Positions 17,722-26,252 of a stretch of DNA of 64,000 bases are shown piece by piece (position 1 is the first letter of the stretch; every line of letters starts with the position of its first letter). The translations under genes were made by a program, and so were the position numbers. This DNA is from Clostridium fungisolvens (GTDB lineage Bacteria; Bacillota; Clostridia; Clostridiales; Clostridiaceae), in NCBI RefSeq assembly GCF_014193895.1, contig NZ_BLZR01000001.1:2046001-2110000 (forward strand), given 5' to 3'. The notes beneath the pieces were generated by a model. It was given only the letters and a program-made list of their open reading frames with translations. It was not told the DNA's origin and did not search any database.

Positions 17722-19110
17722 ATGGCAAATAATTCATCAGCAAAAGCCAAAGTTCAAAGATTTGGTAACTTCCTTAGTTCAATGGTTTTACCAAATATAG
17801 GAGCATTTATTGCATGGGGATTAATAACAGCATTATTTATCCCAACAGGTTGGATGCCAAATGCATACTTTGCAAAATTGGTAGGTCCAATGATCACTTA
17901 CTTACTTCCAATACTAATAGGTTACCAAGGTGGTAAACTTGTATATGATACAAGAGGAGGAGTAGTAGGTGCTATAGCTACAGCAGGTGTTGTTGTAGGA
18001 GCATCAATCCCAATGTTCTTAGGAGCAATGGTAATGGGTCCACTAGGTGGATGGTTAATCAAGAAGTTTGACAAACTAGTAGATGGAAAAATCCCAACTG
18101 GATTTGAAATGTTAGTTAACAACTTCTCATCTGGTATATTAGGTGGAGGACTTTCATTATTAGCTTTCACTTATATAGAACCACTTGTTGCAGGAGTTTC
18201 AACTGGTCTAGGTAATATAGCTCAAGGAATTACAAACGCTGGATTACTTCCTCTAATAGCAATAGTTGTTGAACCAGCTAAGATATTATTCTTAAACAAC
18301 GCTATCAACCACGGAGTATTATCTCCTTTAGGAATTCAACAAGCTGCATCAGCAGGAAAATCAATATTCTTCTTATTGGAACCAAACCCAGGTCCAGGAC
18401 TTGGTATACTTCTAGCATTCTGGTTATATGCTAAAGGAACTGCAAAACAATCAGCACCTGGTGCTATCATAATCCACTTCTTAGGTGGTATACATGAAAT
18501 TTATTTCCCATATGTATTAATGAAACCACTTTTATTATTAGCTGTAATAGCTGGTGGAATCGCTGGAGACTTAACATTTGTAGTATTACATGCTGGTCTT
18601 GTAGCAGCTCCATCACCAGGAAGTATAATTTCCTTAATGGCAATGTCTCCAAAAGGTGGACAATTACCAGTATTAGCGGGTGTTGCAGTAGCAACAGCAG
18701 TATCATTCTTAGTGGCTTCTGTAATAATAAAGAGAGATCCACAAGGTGAAGATATCGAAGAAGCTCAAGCTAAAGTTAAAGACATGAAAGCTGAAAGCAA
18801 AGGTCAAACAATAGCTCAAGCAACAACTGGCGACGTTAAGTTAATAGTATTTGCTTGCGATGCTGGTATGGGATCTTCAGCAATGGGAGAATCAATACTT
18901 AAGAAAGCATTAAAAGATGCAGGTATCACTGGTGTTGAAGTTAGCCACTCCCCTGTAGATAGTATTCCAGGAAATGCTGATGTAGTATTTACTCAGGAAA
19001 ACTTATACGAAAGAGCTAAAAAGTCAGCTAAAACTGATAGAATCCTAACTGTGAAAAATTTCTTAGATCGTGCTAGATATGATGAATTTATAAATCAGTT
19101 AAAGAAATAA
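17722..19110 (+). CDS. mtlA: Mannitol-specific PTS permease, EIICB
   Basis: A 462-residue membrane permease plus IIB domain. The IIC part (about residues 1-340) has hydrophobic helices and the conserved GGIHEIYFPYV motif (about 254-264). The IIB domain carries the phosphorylated cysteine in FACDAGMGSS at Cys379. It takes up mannitol and phosphorylates it to mannitol 1-phosphate, receiving phosphate from MtlF (21190). The IIA domain is not fused, as in other Firmicutes. First gene of mtlA-mtlR-mtlF-mtlD. Confidence 0.95.
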   Translation: MANNSSAKAKVQRFGNFLSSMVLPNIGAFIAWGLITALFIPTGWMPNAYFAKLVGPMITYLLPILIGYQGGKLVYDTRGGVVGAIATAGVVVGASIPMFLGAMVMGPLGGWLIKKFDKLVDGKIPTGFEMLVNNFSSGILGGGLSLLAFTYIEPLVAGVSTGLGNIAQGITNAGLLPLIAIVVEPAKILFLNNAINHGVLSPLGIQQAASAGKSIFFLLEPNPGPGLGILLAFWLYAKGTAKQSAPGAIIIHFLGGIHEIYFPYVLMKPLLLLAVIAGGIAGDLTFVVLHAGLVAAPSPGSIISLMAMSPKGGQLPVLAGVAVATAVSFLVASVIIKRDPQGEDIEEAQAKVKDMKAESKGQTIAQATTGDVKLIVFACDAGMGSSAMGESILKKALKDAGITGVEVSHSPVDSIPGNADVVFTQENLYERAKKSAKTDRILTVKNFLDRARYDEFINQLKK

Positions 19111-19134
19111 ACTAAAAACTAGGTGTCTAAGTTA

Positions 19135-21189
19135 ATGGAAAATTTCACCCCTAGACAACAGTTTATATTAAGTAGAATTTTAAATGAAGGCTCTTTAAAT
19201 ATAAAGAGCCTTCTTAAACAATTAGATATCAGCACGAGAACAATTCTAAGAGAGATCACAGCGATAAATAAGGAACTGAAGAAGTACAGTGTTACCATAT
19301 TTTCGCATGAAGATATGGAATTATCTATTTCAGGTAATAAAAAGAGTATTGAAGAGTTGAAGATATCTTTAAATCAAGTTCCTATGCAATGGCTATTTAG
19401 TAAAGAACAAAGACAGATAATAATGGCTTGTGAACTTCTTATAACAAAAGAACCATTAAAAGCAAGTTATTTTAGTCATAAATTCAATGTTGTTATGGGA
19501 AGTATAAGTTTAGATTTAGATAACATTGAAAAATTACTACTTACTAAAAATTTATGTCTATTCAGAAGAAGAAATCAAGGCATAAGTATTGAAGGTTCTG
19601 AATGGAATATAAGAATTGCATTGGTTGAGTTTTTATTAGAACTTAAACCTTATGAAGATCTTTTAGCAATATTATATGATGAAGAGGTTGATCAAACAGT
19701 TCAAGCTTTCTTCGAGATAATATTTGGAACTAAGCTTATAAATCTTGTGAAATCAATATTCAATGGTTCTAAGTTTAGTTATATAAGAGTAAATGATGTG
19801 AAATATTTCACATTGTTCATACAGTTGCTTTTGGCAATTAGAAGAACAGAATCTGGTGACAGTATTAAACTGCCAGAAAAAATGAAAAATGAAATTATTA
19901 GTTCCGAAGCTTATGAAAAAATAAAAATCATTGATGAAGATTTAAGAGAGAATGGAATAACTTTACCTGAAGAAGAATTGGTTTATTTAACTTTGTATTT
20001 AAGTGAATATAATTATTTTCTAAATAATAGTAATAATCTTATGCAATCAGATGTTAACTATGAAGATATTGCTTTAGAGTTAATAGCTGATGTGTCAAAG
20101 AAAATACAAGTGGATATTACCGGAGATGCACAATTAATTAAGGATCTATCGCAGCATTTTAAGCAAACTTTTTACATGCTTAATATAGGACTTGTGGTAA
20201 TAAATCCGTTAGTAAATGAAATAAAGGAGCACTATAGTGAGCTATTTAAGATAATAAAAAATAGATGTAAGCTCATTTTTTCAAGATATAATTTGAAAAT
20301 TCCTTCTGATGAAGTAGGATATATTGCTATGCATATAGATGTGGCCATCCAAAGGCAGCAAGAAGCCTCTAGGAAGATAAATGCCTTAATAGTATGTCCT
20401 GGTGGAATAGCTACAGCTAGGATACTTTCAAGTAAGGTAAACTCGCTTTTCCCGGATATAGGAGAACTTACTGTTTCATCTATAAATAATATGAATAATA
20501 AAATTGAAGAGGATTTATATGATTTAATCATATCTACAGTAGCTATTAATTCTCAGACTAAAGGGAAAGTTATTGTTGTATCGCCATTTATGTCTAAAAC
20601 TGATATTGAGAAGATAAGTAATTTTATCTTTGATTTTAAGGTAAATGGAGAACAAAGAACTTCAACACTTTCTAGTTCTTTAAAAAATGAGGAAGTCACA
20701 AGCTTAGATTATGGGCTTGCAGATGATCTTCTAAAAAACTTTCGTTTGAATAAAACAAAAGTAAATGATTTTTTAGAACTAATAGATTTTATTGCAGATG
20801 ATGTATATAAAAGTAATCTTACTAATGATAAGCAAGCAATCAAGTTTGGGATACTTAAAAGAGAAGAAAAAGGAAATGTAGTTGTTCCGGGAAGCAATAT
20901 TGCATTGCTTCATACTAGAACTGATAAAATGACAAAGCCTTTTATAGGGGTTTATAGGATTACTGATCCATTAAGCATGAACAGCATTGGATTTGCTACA
21001 GAACAAACAGGTACTTTTCTAGTACTTATAGCTAGAAGAGATGAAAGTAATTATATCTTGCAGCTTTTAGGCAAGATAAGTGTTGCATTGATAGAAGATA
21101 AAAATTTTGTAAATATATTAAAGCTAGGTGGAATAACTGATATAAGGAACTATCTAGTTAATATCGTAAATAAAGAGGAGGACATTTGA
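19135..21189 (+). CDS. mtlR: Mannitol operon transcriptional activator MtlR
   Basis: A PRD-type activator of about 684 residues. It has an N-terminal winged helix-turn-helix (ISTRTILREITAINKEL), two PRD regulatory domains (about 180-400), an EIIB-like domain (LIVCPGGIATARILSSKV) and a C-terminal EIIA-like domain with the phosphorylatable histidine in NIALLHTRTDK. PTS phosphorylation of these domains controls activity. I chose ATG at 19135 because AGGTG lies 9 bp upstream; the in-frame GTG at 19123 has no ribosome binding site. It starts 24 bp after mtlA and ends 1 bp before mtlF. Confidence 0.92.
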   Translation: MENFTPRQQFILSRILNEGSLNIKSLLKQLDISTRTILREITAINKELKKYSVTIFSHEDMELSISGNKKSIEELKISLNQVPMQWLFSKEQRQIIMACELLITKEPLKASYFSHKFNVVMGSISLDLDNIEKLLLTKNLCLFRRRNQGISIEGSEWNIRIALVEFLLELKPYEDLLAILYDEEVDQTVQAFFEIIFGTKLINLVKSIFNGSKFSYIRVNDVKYFTLFIQLLLAIRRTESGDSIKLPEKMKNEIISSEAYEKIKIIDEDLRENGITLPEEELVYLTLYLSEYNYFLNNSNNLMQSDVNYEDIALELIADVSKKIQVDITGDAQLIKDLSQHFKQTFYMLNIGLVVINPLVNEIKEHYSELFKIIKNRCKLIFSRYNLKIPSDEVGYIAMHIDVAIQRQQEASRKINALIVCPGGIATARILSSKVNSLFPDIGELTVSSINNMNNKIEEDLYDLIISTVAINSQTKGKVIVVSPFMSKTDIEKISNFIFDFKVNGEQRTSTLSSSLKNEEVTSLDYGLADDLLKNFRLNKTKVNDFLELIDFIADDVYKSNLTNDKQAIKFGILKREEKGNVVVPGSNIALLHTRTDKMTKPFIGVYRITDPLSMNSIGFATEQTGTFLVLIARRDESNYILQLLGKISVALIEDKNFVNILKLGGITDIRNYLVNIVNKEEDI

Positions 21190-21633
21190 ATGAACAAAAA
21201 CGTTTTAGTCGAAGAAAATATTGTATTAAATCTCCAATCAGAAGGAAAATATGAGGCGATAGAAAGAGCAGGAAGATTACTAGTAGCTAATGGATATGTA
21301 AATGAAAACTATATCCAAGGAATGAGAGAAAGAGAAGATGAAGTTTCAACATTCATGGGAAATGGAGTTGCTATTCCACATGGAATGAACGAATATAAAA
21401 AACAAATATTAAATTCAGGAATAGTTATACTACAATACCCAAATGGTGTTGATTTTGGTGACGGAAATACTGCATATATGGTAATAGGAATAGCAGGTGT
21501 TGGTGATGAGCATATGGCTATCCTTTCCCAAATAGCATTAACTATACAATATGAAGAAAATGTAGAAAAACTAAAAGCTGCAAAAACTCCACAAGCAATA
21601 ATGGAGATTATACAAGAAGAAGGTGAAATGTAA
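21190..21633 (+). CDS. mtlF: Mannitol-specific PTS EIIA
   Basis: A 147-residue soluble phosphocarrier. The conserved GNGVAIPHG contains the active-site His64. It receives phosphate from HPr and passes it to Cys379 of MtlA. It follows mtlR directly and overlaps the mtlD start by one base, which fits translational coupling. Confidence 0.95.
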   Translation: MNKNVLVEENIVLNLQSEGKYEAIERAGRLLVANGYVNENYIQGMREREDEVSTFMGNGVAIPHGMNEYKKQILNSGIVILQYPNGVDFGDGNTAYMVIGIAGVGDEHMAILSQIALTIQYEENVEKLKAAKTPQAIMEIIQEEGEM

Positions 21634-22790
21634 TGAAAGCTGTACATTTTGGTGCTGGAAATATAGGTAGAGGCTTTATAGGATACCTATTATCAAAATC
21701 AGATTATCAAGTAACCTTCGTGGATATTTCAGATTTTTTAGTTGATGAAATAAATAAACACAAAGAATATACTGTAATAACTTTAAGTACTTCAGAAAAT
21801 AAAGAAAAGATAAATGGCGTAGATGCTATTCATCTTAAAGATCTTGAGAACTTAGAAAAGGCAATAATAGAAGCTGACTTAATCACTACTTCAATAGGTG
21901 CTAACAACCTAGGAAGCACTGGAAAGCTATTAAAAGGCTTACTAGAAAAGAGAATGGCTGTAACTGATAAGAAGGTTGACATAATTGCTTGTGAAAATGC
22001 AATAATGGCTACTGACATGATTAAGAAGGCTATATTAGAAGATGCTAGTGAAGAATTAGTTAAGTATTTAGATGCTTATGTAGGTTTCCCAAACAGTGCA
22101 GTTGATAGAATCGTTCCTAACGTAAATATCGAAAAAGAACTTCCTATAGACGTAGCTGTTGAAGATTTCTATGAATGGGATATTGAAAAAGGTAAAGTAA
22201 AGGTAAATGGATCAGTAGCAGGTGCTGAATATGTTGAAAATCTAGCTCCATATCTTGAAAGAAAGTTATTCCTTTTAAATGGAGCACATGCAACTACAGC
22301 ATACCTTGGATACTTATTGGGATATAACTTCATACATGAAGCTATAAAAGATGAATATATAAGAGCTGTTGTTGTAGATTTCCATAAAGAAGCTGTTAAG
22401 GCTTTAAGTGAAAAGCATAAAATGGATTTCAATGCGCTTACTGAGTATTCTCATAAGCTTATTGGAAGATTTGAAAATCCTTATCTTCAAGACGAAGTTT
22501 TCCGTGTAGGACGTGATCCAATAAGAAAACTATCAGCTAACGATAGATTAATAACTCCATTAAAACTTTGTTATGAACTTAACTTAGAAAATGGAAATAT
22601 AGTAACTGGTATAGCAGCAGGTCTTTTATTTGATGCTAAAGATGATGATAAGGCACAAGAGATCCAAACTGCTATAAACACTAAGGGTGTAAAAGAAGCT
22701 ATTGTTCAAGTTACTGGTTTATCAATAGATAGTCCACTAGTTGATTTAATTGCTAAGAAATATGAAGAGTTAAAGAAATTAAAAAAGTAG
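21633..22790 (+). CDS. mtlD: Mannitol-1-phosphate 5-dehydrogenase
   Basis: A 385-residue long-chain polyol dehydrogenase. The N-terminal Rossmann motif FGAGNIGRGFIG binds NAD. The conserved NAHATTAYLG-like segment (LNGAHATTAYLGY) and the lysine region are present. It oxidises mannitol 1-phosphate to fructose 6-phosphate, completing the pathway of this operon. Full length for the family and last gene before the terminator at 22881. Confidence 0.95.
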   Translation: MKAVHFGAGNIGRGFIGYLLSKSDYQVTFVDISDFLVDEINKHKEYTVITLSTSENKEKINGVDAIHLKDLENLEKAIIEADLITTSIGANNLGSTGKLLKGLLEKRMAVTDKKVDIIACENAIMATDMIKKAILEDASEELVKYLDAYVGFPNSAVDRIVPNVNIEKELPIDVAVEDFYEWDIEKGKVKVNGSVAGAEYVENLAPYLERKLFLLNGAHATTAYLGYLLGYNFIHEAIKDEYIRAVVVDFHKEAVKALSEKHKMDFNALTEYSHKLIGRFENPYLQDEVFRVGRDPIRKLSANDRLITPLKLCYELNLENGNIVTGIAAGLLFDAKDDDKAQEIQTAINTKGVKEAIVQVTGLSIDSPLVDLIAKKYEELKKLKK

Positions 22791-22880
22791 TTATATAATT
22801 AGTAATTATATATAGATATAGCCCTGTATCCATGCATCTTTACTTAGATGCTATAGATTTTTAATAACTATATCATTAAT

Positions 22881-22925
22881 AGACCTACAGAAACTATTCA
22901 TAGTTACTGTAGGTCTATTTGTTAC
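22881..22925 (+). terminator. Terminator of the mtl operon
   Basis: AGACCTACAG pairs with CTGTAGGTCT, then ATTTGTTACTT. Confidence 0.75.
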
Positions 22926-23345
22926 TTAAGTAACTATGATTTGTTAATTGAGAGACTGCAAAATGAATTATATGTATTATATAGCTCAATTTAAATCGTA
23001 ATATGTTAAAGAAATGTATTGAAATTAAATTGTAGTTATTCGATGCTCTTTTTGATGAACAACTTTATATTAAATTTATATTTTTAGGATTAGAGTTAGT
23101 CATCCTTAATGAGCTTACGCAAAGAATTAATATGATTTTGTTAGTTGAAGATTAAGTGATTTCACACAAAAAATCAGTAGATTTGTTGTGATTATATATA
23201 ATTATAGTTGACTATACCAGTAAAATTTTGTTTATCAATCAAGAAAATTTTGGTGTTAAATGGAAAGGCTATACCTATTTATAGTACAAAAAATTGATAA
23301 ATTTATAAAAATAGATTAGCACTTGTTTAAAATGTAACAAAGAAA
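22926..23345. other. Gap with no visible gene
   Basis: AT-rich DNA between the mtl terminator and the glmS promoter; I see no coding frame, repeat or clear structure. Confidence 0.4.
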
Positions 23346-23372
23346 TTGACTTTAAATAGTATATAGTATAAT
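23346..23372 (+). promoter_or_regulatory. Candidate glmS promoter
   Basis: TTGACT (23346-23351) and TATAAT (23367-23372) with a short 15-bp spacer, about 85 bp before the ribozyme cleavage site. Confidence 0.45.
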
Positions 23373-23456
23373 ATATAAAATTGTGAAGGCTGAAGAGACC
23401 ATAATTATAGAAATACAAGAATAAGGAGGATAGAAAATTAACTAATTATTAAATTA

Positions 23457-23605
23457 AGCGCTTGGGGTTAAACATTTGGGACGTGCTGTGTTTAACCAGA
23501 CGAGGATGAGGAGTATCGGAAATTCAGCGGGTGCCTCACGGTATGATACTACCGTTAAAGCCTGGTAAACCTAAAAAGTGATTTTTAGAACAAATCCAGT
23601 CAGGT
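23457..23605 (+). ncRNA. glmS ribozyme/riboswitch
   Basis: The 5' cleavage context AGCGC is at 23457-23461, followed by the conserved core GACGAGGATGAGG, ATCGGAAATTCAGCGGGTGC, CTCACGGTATG and ACCGTTAAAGCC. These match the glmS ribozyme, which self-cleaves when glucosamine 6-phosphate binds and so lowers glmS mRNA. Cleavage should fall between 23457 and 23458. It lies about 390 bp before glmS, further than usual, because extra palindromic elements are inserted between them. The 3' limit is approximate. Confidence 0.9.
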
Positions 23606-23633
23606 ATCAAGATATTTAAATATATCTTATAGA

Positions 23634-23735
23634 ATATGGTTCCAACTTCAACTATTAATTCATACATGCACGAAAATCTCCAGAAGCCGAGATTTTCGAA
23701 CAAGTATAAATTAAGTTTTCGTAGAGGAACCATAT
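23634..23735 (+). repeat. Imperfect palindromic element, copy 1
   Basis: Ends ATATGGTTCC and GGAACCATAT pair perfectly. Inner arms (TTAATTCATAC with GTATAAATTAA) and the apical hairpin CGAAAATCTC-cagaagcc-GAGATTTTCG also pair. It is directly followed by copy 2. Confidence 0.75.
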
Positions 23736-23736
23736 A

Positions 23737-23832
23737 GGATTCCTAACTCAACTACTAAGTTATACGTGTCCGATAATCCCCAAAAGCCGGGATTATCAAA
23801 CAAGTACAACTTAAGTTTCGATATAGGAATCC
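23737..23832 (+). repeat. Imperfect palindromic element, copy 2
   Basis: Same architecture as copy 1, with compensating changes: ends GGATTCC/GGAATCC, inner arms CTAAGTTATAC/GTACAACTTAAG and apex CGATAATCCC-caaaagcc-GGGATTATC. A third, unrelated stem (CAGCTTTAGAA with TTCTAAGGTTG, 23840-23899) follows before glmS. Confidence 0.75.
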
Positions 23833-23997
23833 TTAGCTTCAGCTTTAGAAAAGCCTAATTTTTAAAAATTAAATATTAAAATTTTGCTTCTAAGGTTGAG
23901 CTGTAGCAATAAATATATTAAGCCTTCCATGGATAAAATAACTCATATAATTATGGTTGAATTAAACGAATAATTGATATGAAAGGAAGATTTTTTT

Positions 23998-25824
23998 ATG
24001 TGTGGAATAGTAGGATATTTAGGAGAAAAGAAAGCAACACCAATATTAGTTGAAGGATTAAGCAAGCTTGAGTATAGAGGTTATGATTCATCAGGAATAG
24101 CTGTTATTGAAGATGGAGAAATAAAGATCGAAAAGTGCAGAGGAAGACTTTCAAACCTTAAAGACAAAGTTGCAGACAAAGAATATGCTGGTAGCATTGG
24201 AATAGGTCATACAAGATGGGCAACTCACGGAGAACCATCTGATGTTAACTCACATCCTCATAGCAATAATGACGGAACTATAGCAGTTGTTCATAACGGA
24301 ATTATCGAAAACTATATAGTTCTTAGAGAATGGTTAATATCAGAAGGATACAAGTTTGTTTCTGAAACAGACACAGAAGTTATACCTCATTTAGTTGATT
24401 ACTACTTCGATGGAAACTTAGAAGATGCTGTAATAAAAGCAACTAAGAAGATGGAAGGAAGCTATGCATTAGGAGTTGTTGCAAAAAATGATCCTGGTAA
24501 GATAGTAGCTGTAAGAAAAGATAGTCCACTAGTAATAGGTGTTGGAGAAAACGAAAGCTTCATAGCTTCAGATATTCCAGCAGTTTTAAATATGACAAGA
24601 GACGTTTATTTATTAGAAGATAAAGAATTTGTTGTTATGACTAAAGATGGAATAACAATATATGATGAAAGCAAGAAGAAAGTTGAAAAGCAAATATTCC
24701 ATGTAACTTGGGATATAGATGCAGCTGAAAAGGGTGGATATGACCACTTCATGCTTAAAGAAATATATGAACAACCAAAGGCTATAAAAGATACTTTAAC
24801 TTCAAGAGTTGTTAAGGGAGAAAAGATTAAGCTTGATGGTATTCATTTAACAAAAGAACAAATAGAAAACTTCGATAGAGTTTATATAATAGCTTGTGGA
24901 ACAGCTTATCATTCAGGTGTAGTTGGTAAGTATGTAATCGAAAGATTAGCAAAGATACCAGTAGAAATAGACGTTGCATCTGAATTCAGATACAGAAATC
25001 CACTTATAACAGACAGAACTCTTATGATCTGTATCAGCCAATCTGGTGAAACAGCAGATACTTTAGCAGCTTTAAGACTTGCTAAAGAAGAAGGCGCTAG
25101 AATAATAGCTATAACAAACGTTGTTGGTAGCTCAATTTCAAGAGAAGCAGACGATGTATTCTATACATGGGCTGGTCCTGAAATAGCTGTTGCTTCAACA
25201 AAAGCTTATATAACTATGCTTATAGCTCTTTATATAATAGCTTTATACATGGCTGAAGCTAAACACACAGTAAGAGAAACTGAAATAGAAAAGATAAAAG
25301 ATGGTTTATTAAATCTTTCTGAAAAGACTGCTGAAATATTAAATGATGTAGATACAATTAAATCATTTGTAGATCATTTGTACAGCAAGAACGATGTATA
25401 CTACTTAGGAAGAGGTCTTGACTATGCAGTAGCTATGGAAGGATCATTAAAGCTTAAGGAAATATCATACATCCATTCAGAAGCATATGCAGGTGGGGAA
25501 TTAAAGCACGGAACAATAGCTTTAATAGAAGAAGGCACTTCAGTAATAGCTCTTGCAACTCAAAGCGAGTTATATGACAAGCAAATCAGTAATATAAGAG
25601 AAGTTAAGACAAGAGGGGCAAACGTACTAGGAATAGCAATGGAAGGACAAACAGAAATCGAAAAGACTGTAGACCAAACAATCTACATTCCAAAGGTTAT
25701 GTCAATACTTGCTCCAGTACTTTCAGTAATTCCACTACAAATCCTTGCTTACTACACAGCTGTTCAAAAGGGCTGCGATGTTGATAAGCCAAGAAACTTA
25801 GCAAAATCAGTTACTGTTGAGTAA
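23998..25824 (+). CDS. glmS: Glutamine--fructose-6-phosphate aminotransferase
   Basis: A full-length 608-residue enzyme. The N-terminal glutaminase begins MCGIVGYLG, with Cys2 (Cys1 after removal of Met) as the nucleophile. RTRWATHG-like HTRWATHGEPSD and two SIS isomerase domains (CGTAYHSG, SQSGETADT, and ending KPRNLAKSVTVE) follow. It makes glucosamine 6-phosphate, the first step of UDP-GlcNAc and peptidoglycan synthesis. Regulation is by the upstream ribozyme. Ribosome binding site AAAGGAAG. Confidence 0.97.
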   Translation: MCGIVGYLGEKKATPILVEGLSKLEYRGYDSSGIAVIEDGEIKIEKCRGRLSNLKDKVADKEYAGSIGIGHTRWATHGEPSDVNSHPHSNNDGTIAVVHNGIIENYIVLREWLISEGYKFVSETDTEVIPHLVDYYFDGNLEDAVIKATKKMEGSYALGVVAKNDPGKIVAVRKDSPLVIGVGENESFIASDIPAVLNMTRDVYLLEDKEFVVMTKDGITIYDESKKKVEKQIFHVTWDIDAAEKGGYDHFMLKEIYEQPKAIKDTLTSRVVKGEKIKLDGIHLTKEQIENFDRVYIIACGTAYHSGVVGKYVIERLAKIPVEIDVASEFRYRNPLITDRTLMICISQSGETADTLAALRLAKEEGARIIAITNVVGSSISREADDVFYTWAGPEIAVASTKAYITMLIALYIIALYMAEAKHTVRETEIEKIKDGLLNLSEKTAEILNDVDTIKSFVDHLYSKNDVYYLGRGLDYAVAMEGSLKLKEISYIHSEAYAGGELKHGTIALIEEGTSVIALATQSELYDKQISNIREVKTRGANVLGIAMEGQTEIEKTVDQTIYIPKVMSILAPVLSVIPLQILAYYTAVQKGCDVDKPRNLAKSVTVE

Positions 25825-25857
25825 TAGATAATATGAAGACCCATGAACTGTTTAACT

Positions 25858-25937
25858 GAAAGAAAGTCGTTAAAAATGAAACTAAGTTGTTAAAAACGAA
25901 ACTAAGTCGTTAAAATCTAAAACAAAGTCGTTAAATT
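25858..25937 (+). repeat. Four 20-bp tandem repeats after glmS
   Basis: Units start at 25858, 25878, 25898 and 25918 and follow the pattern GAAACTAAGTCGTTAAAANN. They lie in the 3' untranslated part of glmS, before the terminator. Confidence 0.85.
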
Positions 25938-25977
25938 AAAGATTGTTGTATTGCTTAAATAAATAATAAAAATCTTA

Positions 25978-26030
25978 AGGCCATAGCTTAATGTAGTTAT
26001 ACTATATTTATAAGCTATGGCCTACTTTTA
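25978..26030 (+). terminator. Terminator of glmS
   Basis: AGGCCATAGCTTA pairs with TAAGCTATGGCCT, followed by ACTTTTA. Confidence 0.75.
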
Positions 26031-26252
26031 TATGAACTTAGAATAAATTATAGATTTTAAGTTATTTTTGTAACTCAATCATATTATGCGGAAATCGAAT
26101 AAGGGATTAGAGTTATACTAAAATGCTAGAAATGAATGATTAGCAGTTGCTTAAAAAATAAGGGATTTCTTCATAGTAAAGTGATAAAATCAAGTCGTAA
26201 TTATATGAGATGAGTTAGGACAAGCGTGAAAATACGACAGGGAGGATATTAT

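Noticed and set aside
23536..23733. A 65-codon minus-strand frame
   Set aside because: It covers the glmS ribozyme core and palindromic element, which explain the sequence better.
25858..25937. Possible CRISPR array
   Set aside because: The 20-bp units are directly adjacent with no unique spacers and no cas genes are present.
26169..26190. Single CTTCATAG with TAAAAT 8 bp later, before the broken chemoreceptor
   Set aside because: The spacing fits but there is no second repeat 11 bp upstream; probably chance in AT-rich DNA, though worth scoring in a genome scan.
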